64,000 nucleotides of DNA. Origin: Pyronema omphalodes (Eukaryota; Ascomycota; Pezizomycetes; Pezizales; Pyronemataceae). The translations under genes were made by a program, and so were the position numbers. Location of the stretch: contig JAJJXM010000013.1 of NCBI GenBank assembly GCA_024516155.1, forward strand, positions 558,001 to 622,000, read 5' to 3'. Each line of letters begins with the position of its first letter. Within the stretch, counting starts at the first letter, position 1. Below are positions 1 to 13,662 of this stretch, one piece after another. The notes below the pieces were generated by a model, which did no database searches, was not told the origin of the DNA, and was given only the letters and a program-made list of their open reading frames with translations.

Positions 1-187
1 TCGGTTGCAGCGGGAATTAGCACCCTACGACCCCTGTGTTATGCTATCACTCCACAGAGACCCCAGTAGCTAGAGCTAGGAGTGGGCGGCTCCATTGGAG
101 CTACTACGCCACGCGGGCGCCAGTGTTACCGAATTGAATTGACCACCAAAAAAAATTTCAGAGAGGTTCATGATCACCATGCTCTAA

Positions 188-193
188 TATAAG
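188..193 (+). promoter_or_regulatory. TATA-like element of wall-protein gene
   Basis: TATAAG lies about 295 nt upstream of the chosen ATG (484). It is followed by a long pyrimidine-rich leader (about 245-340), a common feature of strongly expressed fungal genes. The remaining sequence of 1-483 shows no gene that I can support. Confidence 0.4.
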
Positions 194-483
194 AAGGAAC
201 CCACGGGTCTGGGAAAAGAATATACTCATCAACCAAATCATCACGGTTTCTTTTTCTTCTTGTTTCTTTCTGTTCTTATTTTTTTCTAGCAGAACCTTCG
301 TTTCTTCGAATATTTCTCTCTGACTGTGTCAAGAGTTTTTTCTTCTCCTGCATTCCTTCAAACAATCTTTAGGAACGACTAGATCGATCATACCTTCACT
401 GTTTCCGATTTGCAAATCATTTTTCCCAATTACTCCTTGCAAAATTTTCTAGTGTTTTTCTGATATTGATTTCTCATCATATC

Positions 484-3400
484 ATGCGGTTCTCAATCAT
501 TACTCTGATTGCTCTAGCAACCAGTGTTTCTGCTTTACCAGGAGGATATGGATCTGATTCATATGGATCATATGGATCCTACCAGCCAGCAGAGCAAAAC
601 CAGCAAACCAGTAAGTTTTTTTCTTCTTCAACTGAAATTATATACATACAGTTGCTAATTCCGAACAGACCCTGCCACATATGGCAATCCACCTCAATAC
701 ATTGCACCAGAAGGCAGCTATGGTGTGGTTTCTCCAAATGACGCTCCTAATGACACTTATGGATCACCTGCGGAATCACCTGCTAGCACTCCTAACGATA
801 CTTATGGATCGCCTCCTTCTGCCGAGAACCCACCATCAGGAGGCAATAACCCTCAAAATGGTATTCCTGTAGATAGCTACAATCCACCAGTGGAGACTTC
901 TCAAGCTGCCCCAGCTCCTCCTGCAGAGACCTCTCCAGCTGCTCCCCCGGCGGATACTGCTGCTCCTCCCTCTTACGGTGCTCCCGGAGAGTCTTCACCA
1001 GCAGTTCCTGCTCTTCCCGTTGAGACTAAGCCAGCTGATTCTACTCCCGCTGTTCCCTCTGAGACTGCTTCCACCGCTGCTCCTCCTGCGGATACTGCTG
1101 CTCCTCCCTCTTACGGCACTCCAGCAGAGACATCTCCCGCTGCTCCTCCTGCGGAAGCATCGCCTGTCACTCCTCCAGCAGAAAGCTCCCCCGCAGCTGC
1201 ACCTCCTGCTGATACCGCCGCTCCTCCTTCTTACGGTACTCCTGGAGAGTCTTCGCCAGCAGTTTCAGCTCCTCCGGCTCCTCCAATGGAAACTTCGCCT
1301 GCTTCTCCAGCTCCCCCGGCAGAAACTGCTCCCGCAGGTCCTCCTGCAGATACCGCAGCACCCCCCTCATACGGAGAACCCGGAGAGACCTCACCAGCAG
1401 TTCCAGCTCTTCCCGTCGAGACCAAGCCAGTCGATTCTACTCCTTCTACTCCTTCTGCTCCTGCTGTTCCTTCCGAGACTGCACCCGCTGATGCACCTCC
1501 TTCTTACGGAGCTCCCGGAGAGACTTCACCCGCTGCACCCACTGACACTGACACTGCTGCTGCTGTAAACCCTCCTGCTGATACTGCCGCTCCTCCTTCT
1601 TATGGTGTTCCCGTTGAGTCTTCGCCTTCCGCGCCTGCTCCTCCGGCGGAGACATCCTCTGCTGCTCCTGCTGCTCCTCCGGCTGAAACTTCTCCCTCAG
1701 CACCTCCCGCCGATACCGCAGCGCCCCCCTCATACGGAACACCCGGAGAAACATCCCCCTCTCCCACGGCTCCTGCCGGGCCCTCCGAGACTGCACCAGG
1801 TCCCTCAGGTCCCTCTTCTCCTGCGGCACCTTCCGACTCAACTCCTGCCCCTTCGGCACCAGCTGATACTGGAGTTCCTTCTTATGGGGTGCCTGGAGAG
1901 ACCTCCCCCGCTCCCTCCGCGCCTGCTGGCCCTTCTGACACCGCCTCAAGCACCACTGTTGCTGGAGTTCCTAGCGAAACTTCTCCTGCTCCTTCTGCCC
2001 CTGTTGGACCTTCTGACTCGGCCCCTGCTCCCTCGGCACCGGCTAGTACTGGATCTCCTTCCTATGGGGTCCCTGGAGAAACTTCCTCTGCTGGACCATC
2101 CGACACCGCTCCCTCTTCTCCCGCTGGACCTTCTGAGACATCTCCCGCTCCTTCTTCACCTGCTGAGTCTATCCCCGCTGGACCCTCCGAAACGTCTCCC
2201 GCAAGCTCTGCTCCTGCTGAGACTAAGCCTGCGGAAACTACTCCTGTTTCTTCTTCGCCTGCTGGACCTTCGGACTCGGCTCCTATCCCGTCGGCACCGG
2301 CTGTTACTGGAGCTCCTTCTCAGACTTATGGACCTGGGGAGAGTGCTCCTGCGAGCTCTGCACCTGCTGAGTCTTCTCCCGCTCCTTCTTCTCCTGCTGA
2401 GTCTTCTCCTGCCGGCCCCTCGGAGACTGTCTCCAGTACTACTATTGCTGGAGTTCCCAGCCAGCCATCCGGGCCGGTATCTGATTACGCCCCAGTTATC
2501 TCCGCTCCCTCTGCTACTTCTGGTGAAGCTGTGATTACTACCACCGTCAAATGCACTTTCACAGACATTGGACACACTGGACTCACCACCAGGACTATTG
2601 AAGCCACCAAGGAAATTCCTGCCACTGCAACCAGCGAGACTTACACTGTTAGCATGACTGAGACTGTTACTCTTTGCACTGTCTGTGGAGCCCAGCCTAC
2701 CTCTGTTACTTTGACCGTTCCTGTAGGAGAGAAGACGCCTGTTGGAGAGACTCCTAAGGAAACTAAGCCTGCAGAGAGCACCCCGGCAGAGAGCGCCCCC
2801 ACAGAGAGCGCCCCCGCAGAGAGCACCCCCGCAGAGAGCACCCCCGCAGAGAGCACCCCCGCAGAGAGCACTCCCGCTCCTACCAATGATACACCTGCTC
2901 CTACCAGCGACATTCCTTCTCCTTCTGAGTCCAAGACTGAAGCTACTTCAGTGCCTGCTGAGACTGGTTCCAGCGGTCCTCAAAGCGAGTATGCTCCAGT
3001 TGTATCAGCACCGACTCCTACCGCCGGAGAACCAGTTACCACTACCACTGTTGCTTGTACCTTCACCGACATTGGAAAGACTGGTCTTACTACTAGAACT
3101 ATGGAGGTTACTAAAGAGATTCCTGTCACTGCCACCAGCGAAACCTTGACTGTTAGTATGACGGAGACTATCACTGTTTGTACGGTTTGTGGAGCTGAGC
3201 CTACCACCGTTACTCTTACTGTACCCGCCGGTGAAAAGACTCCCGTTCAGGATACTCCTAAGGAGACTAAGCCGGTCGCTTCCGAAACTTCCCCTGCAAC
3301 CAGTACTGCTCCTTCCGAGACCAGTGCCCCAGCTCCGTCTACGCCAGTGACAGAGTATGTTCCAGTTGTCTCAGCACCTACTCCCACTCAGGGCGAGCAA

Positions 3401-5139
3401 GTTGCCACCAGCGTTATTTCCTGTACCTACACGCACATTGGAGACAAAGGATTGACTACAACTGTTGCAGAGGTTACCAAGGTGATTCCTGTTACTGCTA
3501 CTTCAGAGACCTACACTGTCAGCATGACCGAGACTGTAACTCTTTGCACTGTTTGTGGTGAGAAGCCTACTTCAGTCACTTTGACCGTCCCCGCTACGGA
3601 GACTGTTACTAGAACTCCTGAGGCTACTACTACTACTGGAACCAATGTCCCGGCTTTACCTGTTGAAAGTGGTCCTTCATCAACCGAAGTTTCTCCTGCA
3701 CCATCTACCCCCGCTGAGCAGCCTTCTTCCCCGGCTGAGCCTATCACTACTACCATACCTGCTGTAGAAGTTCCCGCCCCTACTTCTAATGAACCTGTTT
3801 ACACTACCGTGATTAAAACCGTCTACACCAATGTCTGTCCTACCGGTTTCACTACCGTCAGTGTTGATATTACCAAGACTATCCCAGTCACAGTTACAAC
3901 CCCCATCAGTATCATCATGACTGAGAGCAGTAAGTATTTCTGATCATATATGAAGTATTACGATACTGATATTTTATAGCAACTCTTTGTACTAGTGGAT
4001 GTGGTGCTACCCCTACAAATGTAGTGGTTACTATTCCTGCAAACTACGAGACTTCAACTATCAAGGCGGTTCCTTCAACTCCTGCTGCTCCTGCCCCCCC
4101 GGCTGAGACCAGTGCTCCTGCTGGACCTGCTCCTCCTGCTGAGACCAGTGCTCCTGCTGGACCTGCTCCTCCTGTTGAGACCAGTGCTCCTACTGGACCT
4201 GCTCCTCCTGCTGAAACCCCGACTCCTGGAGCCCCAGCACCCCCATCCCCGCCCTCCTATACGACGATCACCACAACCGCACCCGCCATCTCTATCCCCT
4301 CAATCATCCCCGGGGAACCCATCATCACTACTGTAATCACTAAAGAATATCTCACTATCTGCCCCACTGGTCTCTCCACCGCCACCACCGCCATCACCGC
4401 AGAAGTCCCCAAGACACACACTTCACCCTTGGAAGTCCTCATGACCACAACCTCCACCATCTGCAGCAACTGCGGTGCGGGCGGATATCCCACCAGCATG
4501 ATCCTCACAGTTCCAGTTTACCAGACCACCGTTATCACCGCTCCCGCAGCTACTACCACCGTTGTTCATACAATCACTGAAACCCGCACTGACACCGCGG
4601 GTCAAGCTACAGCGACGGAAACTTTGGTTTCTGCTTCAGGATATGTGCCAATTCCGATTACTGAATCCTCGCAGCAGGACTATATTACTACTGAGATTAT
4701 CTATGCCACAGCACCAATCGAGGCATCCCCTACAACAACAGCAGCGGCTACGGATATCACAACGCATATTATAACAACCACCTACCCTACTATCGGCAGC
4801 ACGGGTATTGAAACTAAAACCATCACGATCTCAGCACAGGAAACAGAGATTGGGTATAAAACTATTGAAACTATCTGTACTGTTTGTGGACCAAAGGAGA
4901 CTACTGTTACATTGACGGTCCCGGTTGTTACTTCTACCCTCACTTTTGTCCCTACAAGTTTTGCAACTGTATCGGCGGCTCCGTCGGCGGGATATCAGGG
5001 GGGAAATACGACGGAAAATGGAAATTTGTATAATAAGCCCCAACCGATGATTCAGGATTTTACGGGGGCGGCGGTGGAAAGGAAAGTGGAATTTGGAGTT
5101 TTGGTGGCGGCGTTGGCGGTGGCTTGGGTTGGGTTGTAG
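484..5139 (+). CDS. GPI-anchored Ser/Thr/Pro-rich cell-wall (adhesin-like) protein
   Basis: Three exons (484-610, 669-3929, 3980-5139) give 1,515 residues. The start at 484 is preferred to an in-frame non-ATG codon at 466 because it opens directly into a signal peptide (MRFSIITLIALATSVSALP). Residues ~45-660 are low-complexity Pro/Ala/Ser/Thr with a recurring PPSYG(A/T/V)PGE(T/S)SPA motif, probably heavily O-glycosylated. From ~660 on there are six related ~65-residue modules (about 664-730, 834-897, 954-1020, 1084-1150, 1242-1314, 1394-1447). Four of them end in a CTVCG/CSNCG-like pair followed by TVTLTVP-type strands; most also carry an earlier Cys. The fourth module is split by intron 2. 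The C-terminus (~GAAVERKVEF then VLVAALAVAWVGL) is a typical GPI-attachment signal. The inferred role is in wall structure or adhesion; no enzymatic domain is seen. It stands alone, with a 4-kb gap downstream. Confidence 0.85.
2771..2875 (+). repeat. 15-bp in-frame coding minisatellite
   Basis: Seven near-identical 15-bp units (gcagagagcaccccc type) encode repeats of A-E-S-T/A-P. The frame is kept because the unit is a multiple of three, so copy number can change without a frameshift. It separates the first and second Cys-bearing modules of the wall protein. Confidence 0.9.
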
Positions 5140-8100
5140 AATGGATGTGGGGGAAAGAGGGGAGGGGGAGAATGGAATTGGAATGTGATGATGCGTATTA
5201 TGATTAGATACTTGAGAAATGTGGATTATTGGGTATATATACGGCAGTTTTTACTTTGTAGGTTTTTTGTTTGGACAACATTGGGTATTGGTTGGGTAAA
5301 TTGCGTACATATTGGTTTATTTGTTGGTTTATTGGCTGCATTTTTATCCGGGGTTTTTTGTTTTTGTATGTGGGTGTTTTTTTGTGTTGTTTTTTGATTA
5401 CATGTTATATATATCCTTATCTCGTTATCTTGAAGTTATTCCAACTCAATATCTGATCTTGCCATGTGAATCGTACTTCATGATTCCTGCCATGTGAAAT
5501 CTTGCCTCATCACGTGAAAAGCATTTTGCTTTTAATATCATCTCAATATTCCGGAGATTCCGCACTATCTGAACTAGATCTAGAGCCCCAATAAACAGCA
5601 ACCAAAACGGCTACGCGTAAGGCATGCACTGTATCTACAATCTAAACCAATTAAGCTAATTAAACCATGTAATACTATGATACTATGACACTATGATACG
5701 ATGATATCGTATCAATAGTATCTAAAGTATCTAAAGTATTTTCAGCATTCTAAGTATCTAAAGTATCCAACATTGGATTAACTATACATATGCAGTATCA
5801 AAGCACTTTATGTACGTGAGTACATATTGATTCATTTGTTGTCTTCACACGATTACAATAACATTCCCATACCCATTCTTCTCGTATCTTACTGACTGTT
5901 AGTATTGTCAAGTTTTGATGATGATTGTAAATATTTTAAAAACTATATACCTTTTAATTCCTATGTTACCTTATCTTACCTTGAAATTCCTGAAATTCTT
6001 GATGTCTTTATGTATAATCCAAAACATCCAGTCCCTAATGCGCAATACCCAATGCCCAGTCTCCAAAGTCCAGTCCCAAATGTCCATTATCTAATATGTA
6101 CCACCACGTGAAAAAACAAACTTAAAAATCACCCGCTTCCGAACCAGATCCGAGCTATCCGAAATAGATCCGGAACCCTAACAAGATAAAGGAACCCTGG
6201 CTGGCCAATGGGCTGCTACTTCTACTGTGGCTGCATGATGCTGTATGATGTCAGTGTAGATGCCAATGTTTGCCAATGTTTGCCAACGTTTATCAATGCA
6301 GATAGCCGCATCCGGAAGTGGAAACGGATTGAAGGCGGCGGATATTGCGGATCTAGTTACCAGTGTAATAGTTTAAGGACTTGAAGTCTCGCTGGCATTT
6401 TGTTCACCAGCTAAAATTGTGAGACTTGAGGTTTTTTTCCTTTTGGGCCATCTAGATAAATACCAGCTATGTAGCTCACTCCCACCGCTATAGATACAAT
6501 ACTTTGATGATTTATCGTCCCATGGGGTACCGTTATGTCATAACCACCTGCACTTTTGAACGGCTATATATATCCTGTTGCTTTGATGTACTGGAAATTA
6601 CATCGGGTTCACTATGAGGTTAAAGGGCCTGGGTGGCAGGTTATACCGACAGTATCATAACAACCGATGCACTATTATACAGGTCTATTGGGATATCTTG
6701 CAGTGGTAGTAGTGCTTTCCGTTACTTTTAGATTATTCCATGGTTTATCGAGAATATATAGCTACTATACACAATGCCGCCAGTGCCGCCAGTGCTACTT
6801 TGTGGGTAATAAAAAGCTGTCTTTTGTACCTGGTTTTCGACTAATTTGTCCTCATTGATGATCGATCTGAGATGATGTATCATGACAAGATTATGGTCTT
6901 AAAAAACTCTTAGCACCCACCTGTTGCATTCACGGATGCACATGATATTGGGTTTACAGTTTGTCACTGCCTGGCTGGGAATCCGTAGAACCGAATATAT
7001 TTCGTTTAAATAGCGGTTACCAATCATGACAGAACTAGTACATACTGAAGGAAATCAATCTATTCGTCTGAGGTTCTGGATTTTGGGTAGCCCTACGAAG
7101 TCGTCGGGACCCGGGATAAACTTTAAAGTCAATACGTAGCGTAACACATGGAATTCATGAGTCAAATTGGTACAGTGTACTCAGTGTTCGTTCTGTAAGA
7201 CTTTATGAGAATGCAGTAGCCTGGATAGGCATCACTGCGTCAGACATGTGATGTTTAAAGAAATTAGTTGCAATTCGTGCAGTTGTAATAAAATCAGCAA
7301 TCTGTTCTAGCATAAAAGCGTCTGCAGCTCAGGAAAGGTCAAACATTGCGCCGAGCACATTTATCATGTGAAGATTCAAGGCTACATGCAAATATTGACA
7401 GAACGTTTTCAGAACCCGCCCTTCTGCACGTTTTTACCAGGGTATGTATTCATAGCTCTGAGATAATAAACCCTACCTCACCTGGCTCTTTGTCAGCACC
7501 GTCGAACTTCCTCATTTCACAGTTAATTGTTGTATTTCTTTGATTTTATTTACTACAGAGTCCACCAGAATTAGATCGACATTTTTTGAGGTCGATAGTT
7601 ATATATTATGTTGATGGGAAAAACCATGGGATATGGATTGAAGGATGGTGCTTTGGAGAATGATATGAAGGTTTTCAAATTTGAGATGAAAAAGATACTT
7701 ACTGCTCATGCTGCTCATGCTGATGCTGCTCATCCTGATACCGATACTAAAGCCCGGAAACGGAATGCGCACTACAAGCAAAGACTCCTGTCCTTGCACT
7801 GTCTCGGCACTTTGTTTTTCAAATTTCTAACAACCAGAATCAGAATGACACTACGTACCAACCATATTAATTTTTTCCAGTATTGATCTTACCAATACAA
7901 CAGGTCATATTACCTAATTGAGGCCATTTATTACAGGCCGTACTTACACTTCTTCATTTCATCTGACAACTGCATACATACCCACCAAGCCGTTACAATC
8001 CACCCCTGCATAACGTAATCTACGGACAGAAGCATGTACGCGATCTTCCGAATTCCAAGCCACCCTGTCAACGGATAAAAAACGTCCCGCTCGCTCGTGT

Positions 8101-9143
8101 AAAACAAGGTTTTTGGAAATTAGAAGGAAGGTTCAAGGAGCCAAATATCCTTCTCTAAGCGCCTTGAAGAGGAAATTGTGATGGGGGTACATACCCGATA
8201 AAGATTGAATGATAGAGTATATCAGATCAGGGATGTTTTTATTTGAGATCGATCGATGTGTTTGATCGCATCTTTTGACCTGCAATCTATGTCTATGAGA
8301 ATCGCGATTGGAGATACGGAATGTGATGAAAGATATCTAATAGTGCCTTTCGCTAAGTATCCGATACATACTTGTATGTATCATAGTCGTAGTGGCGAAT
8401 AAAAGGCATCATGATGATATCGCTGAGGAAGAAAAGCAAAACGTACCACCGGATATCATATATCGGATAGAATAATCATCCGCTGCCCGGTCAGTATTGT
8501 GAATTGCAGACGATGAATCCCGATGACTTCTCGATGCTTCGATTACTGGGAGAATTGGAAGGTCTTAGAAACTATGCTATCCGGCTTCGGTGTGATATGT
8601 GCTATTTATGGTCACGTGTAATCGAGAGTCGTTCTTCTAATCAAAATAAGACATTATAACTTTGCAACATTTATAAATTAGTTCCCCAATAATTCCTAAT
8701 TCCAGTTCATTGAAGAATGTGAAACCCTAGATTAATACTTGAATAGGAAATGTGAAATTGGAAACAACCATAAAAACATCTGTGAACATAATACAATTCA
8801 GAAAAAATATCTCATAAATCGAGGGAAAAAAGGGATATTATATCACATTTTACAGGACGGAAATGGAACAAAAACAGGAAATAGAGATGAAAGGACGATC
8901 AAGTGAAGTTTTTGGATAACATTCCGCTCATCTGCCACTACCGCAGCGGGATTTTGTGCGCATTTAACGGGGTATATCGGGACCGTGCATGATCAACGCA
9001 ATAGCACCATCATGACTCCATACACCATCACAAAGGCTCATAAAAAATTGGTACATCGCCTTAATAAAAAGCTCAAATAGCTTCCTCGTCCGTTTTTGAA
9101 TCCATTCCTTCCATCACAAGCCCCAGATTCAAGGGAAACAAAG
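5140..9143. other. AT-rich intergenic region, no supported gene
   Basis: Only short unsupported open frames occur. Simple patterns seen: a duplicated tgccatgtgaa near 5460-5500; CACGTGA at about 5514 and 6104; repeated tactatgata/atctaaagta runs (5670-5765); a triplicated ccaatgtttg (6260-6300); and degenerate gctcatgctgat units (7702-7740). The last ~250 bp should hold the P450 promoter, but no clear TATA box stands out. Confidence 0.6.
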
Positions 9144-11043
9144 ATGGATGTCCTCCAGAATCTCAACCCTAAGTTGATCCAAGAACTCACATTCCCTCGC
9201 CAACTAGCTATCTCCAGTATCCTAGCTCTTGCTGTTCACTACTTCACCCTTCCATTCGAGCTCGATTTTCTGGTTATCCATCTTGCCACACTTTATGTCG
9301 TTGCCTATGCATGTCTTATCCGTATCTACTCCGCCTATACCGATGTCTACACCGCATTTATCTCCGCTACTCAAATCGCAGCTGTCTTTAATGCAACCTT
9401 AATCGCCAGTATCATTATCCACCGTCTCTTTCTCCACCGGACCCGTCGTTTCCCTGGTCCATTCTTTGCCCGCCTCTCCACCTTCTGGATGATCTCCAAG
9501 TCCTGGAAAAACCGAAAAAGCTACCTCATTATCAACGAACTGCACAAGCAACACGGTGACATAATCCGCATAGGTAATAGCCAATACCCTTTGCCCTCAT
9601 CATTTCTAATCACTCGTACTAATTATAACTAGCCCCCCGTTTACTTTCCATCAATAACGTCGAAGCTATCCCCGCAATCTACGGTGCCAATTCCCTATGT
9701 AGAAGAACCACATTCTACAACCACCGATTCCCCGAGGATGAAAGCAGTCTTTTTTCCCAACGGGATCCATCCACGCATCAACTTCGGTTACGAGGATGGC
9801 AGAAAGCATTTTCTCCGTTATCAATGGCAACATATGAGCCCATAGTACGAGACTGTCAAAAAGTTTTCTTGAACCAGCTTGCGAAAGTTGGGACTATCGA
9901 TACAAATATGTGGAGTAACTTCCTAGCATATGATGTCATTGGCGAAGTTGGATTGGGAAAAACTTTTGGGTTATTGAATTCAGAAGCGAAGGAGTTTCCG
10001 CCGGCTATAAAGGCGGTTAAAGGTACTATTACTGGATTCTGGTTGGCGACTCATGTTCCTTGGCTTATGAGGATACCCAATGTTTTGCCGTTTACGATTA
10101 GTCTCGGTGGGGTATCGGCATTTTTGGATTGGTGCAAAAATGCTGTGGAGGAGCAGATTAGTGAGTTTGAACACGATAAGGAAAAGGGTGTGGGGCAGGT
10201 TAAGACGATTATGAGAAGGCTGTTGGAGGACGAAAGAGCCGGATTGGGAAAGATAAACCGGAAAGCACATTGGGATGATGGAGGGTTGATGTTTGCAGCT
10301 GGAACGTATGATTATATCTCTATTCTCACCAGATTCTTTCTGCGAGAAGGCAAAAAAAGGCTAACATGAAATATGTAGTGAAACTACTCCAACGGCGTTT
10401 ACGGGTATTATGTGGTATCTTGCTACGCATAAAGATAAACGCCAAAAGTTTCAGGCAGCGCTCGATGCTGCTTTCCCTAACGGCGACGGGGAAGTAACTT
10501 TTTCAAAGATCCAAGCTATTCCGTACGTCAAGGGTATCATGTACGAAAGTCTTCGACTACAACCTCCTGTCCCGGGAATCATTCAACGTAATACACCTTC
10601 ACAGGGAATGACTATTAGTGGTCAATACATCCCCGGTAACACTACCGTTGGAGTTCCAATTTGGACAATTCACAGGGACGAACGGTATTTCGAGAGGCCG
10701 CTTGAGTTTATCCCGGAGAGATGGACCGATGAAATGCCGGAGTTGGTGAAGAATAAACACGCTTATATGCCGTGGTCTGTCGGTAAGTTTAGCTTCTCTG
10801 CTTTTTAATTTCCCAATGGTGCAAAGATTTAAACTGACGGTAAATCACCATTTAGGACCCACATCATGTGCTGGTAAACCATTGGCAGATATGAGCTTGA
10901 AGTTATTGTTCAGCAGGATCTGTCTGAGCTACGACTTTGATTTTGCGGAGGGACAAGATCCGATGGCTTTCAAGGATGGTTTGAGGGATAACTTTGCGTT
11001 TCAGGCTCCAGCTTTGAGGATGACATTTACGCCGAGGAAGTGA
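9144..11043 (+). CDS. Cytochrome P450 monooxygenase, membrane-anchored
   Basis: Four exons (9144-9573, 9633-10305, 10379-10782, 10856-11043) give 564 residues. The ATG at 9144 is the first true Met in frame. Hydrophobic N-terminal segments (~residues 24-95) precede the proline-rich hinge RRFPGPFFARL. P450 landmarks in order: a helix-C-like RGWQKAFSP; helix I AGTETT (~366-371), interrupted by intron 2; ExxR in YESLRLQ (Glu424, Arg427); the FIPERW motif; and the heme loop SVGPTSCAGK with thiolate Cys507, split by intron 3. The loop has Thr where many P450s have Arg, a variant known in fungal families. It is an ER-bound, NADPH-reductase-dependent oxidase; the substrate cannot be read from sequence. 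No biosynthetic core gene is adjacent, so a catabolic or detoxifying role is as likely as a secondary-metabolite role. Confidence 0.92.
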
Positions 11044-11064
11044 TAGTTGATGATTCATGATTAT

Positions 11065-11152
11065 GATGGTTGATGGTTGATGGTTGATGGTTGATGGTTG
11101 ATGGTTGATGGTTGATGGTTGATGGTTGATGGTTGATGGTTGATGGTTGATG
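11065..11152 (+). repeat. Heptamer tandem repeat (GATGGTT)n
   Basis: About 12.5 copies of a 7-bp unit begin 21 bp after the P450 stop codon, inside its presumed 3' UTR. Every unit contains the letters TGATGG, and the array has no visible interruptions, suggesting recent expansion. Confidence 0.95.
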
Positions 11153-13662
11153 ACTTATGTGAAGGATTTGGGTTTGAAATTGGGCTGTATTTCTCGGGCA
11201 ATTCTCAAAATTCAATATCATATGTTTTTAATTCACTATCATTTCGCACAGACTTATCACTGGGTACATTGATCTATCACATATGTACTTACTCAAAGAC
11301 ATTGGCTCTACATAAACCTCCTTGACACCTGCAATTCCCCCCCCCCCCCCCCCACCCCCTCCACCACCCCATAAGCTTATGTAATGTACTTCTGCACTCT
11401 TTTTCAACCACATCTTGAATCCTGAATCCGAACACCCGGCCACCAACAAATCCGCCATCCCAAATCACTCAGCATCTTCCAACCATAATGACTTCCCAAG
11501 CCGTTTCTCTATCATTTCTATCCAAGCATGAAGATGTCCCCTTCTCTAACTCGGCATTATAAAAGCACATCCAAACCCGGGCCTAAGTCATCAGCATGAA
11601 ACTATGATGTATTCTATAGAACAACACGAGGATTTGTGGGTGTGATACACTTCATCTCCAGCCTAGGAGCATGCGTGAGAATCCATCGGAGATATCTACT
11701 GCACTGTACACGCCCTTATGGAATTGTATAGACATCGCCTGCTTCACAAGGCCCGACAAGGCCCGAAAAAACCCAACGAACATCAAATCAAAGAGCCAAT
11801 ATTCCTTTATCGCCGTAATATGCGAAACGGTAAATAAGTATACGCGCCACCTCATTAGCCATAAAGCCCCTTAATAATCTGCCTTGAAATCCAGCCTACA
11901 CAAATAGTGTCACGCCCGATATGCTCTATATGCTTCAGAAGCGCGCGTTTCCACCAGCCGGTGATATTCATGCGCACACTCTACGCTGCATTAACAAACG
12001 GCCAGCCATGGACCGCGCCTATATAATCCACCACAATTCATGACTAAAGTCTTTCATACGTAATCATAACCACATCTCTCGTTACCGAAATCTTACAGCG
12101 CTCATTATGCGGCGCTCGTCGACTGTATAGGGCCGGACCTAGGGTTTAGGTCATTAGGTTTTCATTAGGTTTTCCCTAAACCTCGGTGGATGTTGACACG
12201 GACGATGTCCTACATAGTGATAGTCCGTGTTGATTTTCTTTACATACATATACATACATACCACATCCATCGACATCCATTCCCAATCGCCGATTCCCGA
12301 TTCCGATAGACTGCTGATCCCAGATTCGCAAAATGGCGCGTGCGGCAAAGCCTAGGACAACGTCTGTCGTCCGTCGTTGACACGAGTCGCGACGGACCGG
12401 CCTAATGAGAGGTGACAGAACTAACTAGCCCCTCCACCATGCCCTTAAGTTAGAACTTAGGGCTAGAGAAACCCCAATGCAAGGGAGAACGCCACAAAGC
12501 TGTTTGAGCACTTTTGGTGATTCCTTTTCTCCGTGGGCGGGTTTTTGAAGCTTGAAGGTGATTTTAAAAAGAAAATTGAGTATTTGGAGTATTTGGGCTG
12601 CCAGAATTGGTAAATCATGTATGAAATGTATGATGCCAGACTAGCTATGGCCGCGTGTATTGCTTCCCTAAAATGCTTCCCTATGATGGTCTGTTGGTAC
12701 GTACACATTACCAAATCGTAGACCTACTGTGATACCAGCCCTCTGATGCTATGTATTGGTTGTCTGTTGCTCATTAATTTTTTCTCGTCTGATGTGAAGC
12801 GAAATCCATTTTCTCGGCCAACGTAACGCCGAGTTCCTGACTTTCTTCAGTTTCCGAATTCTCGGCAAATCCGAACTAGCTCCGACAGAGCAAGATATAT
12901 TTTCAGGATTTTGCAAGCACACAAGCCGCACGGCCATAGTCGTGACCATACATACAGTACACCAAGAACCACGGCTCAAAATCGGCTCATCAACATTCGT
13001 TTTCAAATTCATACCATACGGTTGCCTCTTCCCCGAATCCCCGAGATATGAGCCGTGGATCCACATCGCTTTTAGCCGTAGCCTGGTTAGCGCGGGCCAA
13101 GATCAAAAAAAAAAAAGAGTTTAAGAAAGAAGAAGGAAAATTTAAGCTTCTCCTTCATCAAGTGCTTTTCGGTGCGCCGCTTCCGATCGCCAAACATGCT
13201 ACATAAACACGCCAGACAGGGTCATGCACGAATCTTCCGCCAGGGGTTCCAGACCTGGGTCCTTCGGCGAGTCCTTTAAGTTTTATGTGGTAACTGGTGG
13301 TTGATTGGACTTGTGGGAAACTCCGAACCAATCGGTTTGACGGGATGACAATTACTAGCCCGGAAAGACTCCGGACATCGGAGGCATCCCGGCTAGCGGG
13401 AGATATTCATCATCCCGAAGACTGAAGTGAGTTGCCGGCTCAAGTTCATTTTTCACAAATCACGAAATTCATCGAAAGAAATCATTAAAATGGAAGAAGA
13501 AAAAATAAAGCTCATGAGAAAAGTCATCCACATTCATAATAAATCGTATAAACACTAAGTATTAACAGTTCAAGGCTCAAAACATCACCACCACCAAATA
13601 GAAATAATAAATCCCTCGTCATCACTCATGTCTACTGTACTCTTATATATACAACTCTCTCT
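11153..13662. other. Intergenic region, no supported gene
   Basis: Short open frames on both strands lack start context, splicing partners or recognisable domains. The C17 tract lies here, as does a doubled cattaggttttc near 12150. The right end, 13440-13662, is probably the 3' flank of the minus-strand transporter. Confidence 0.5.
11337..11353 (+). repeat. Homopolymer C17 tract
   Basis: Seventeen consecutive C, followed by a CA/CCT-rich run to about 11370. The opposite strand could form G-quadruplex-type structure. The length is prone to sequencing error. Confidence 0.9.

Noticed and set aside
5500..6110. CRISPR-like or regulated array from recurring CACGTGA and short repeats
   Set aside because: Spacing is irregular and units are too short and imperfect; ordinary AT-rich fungal intergenic DNA.
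6667..7886. Short frames in the first long gap (6667-6858, 7346-7543, 7608-7886)
   Set aside because: No domain, no splice continuity and repeat-derived composition (e.g. the His/Ala-rich run from gctcatgctgat units).
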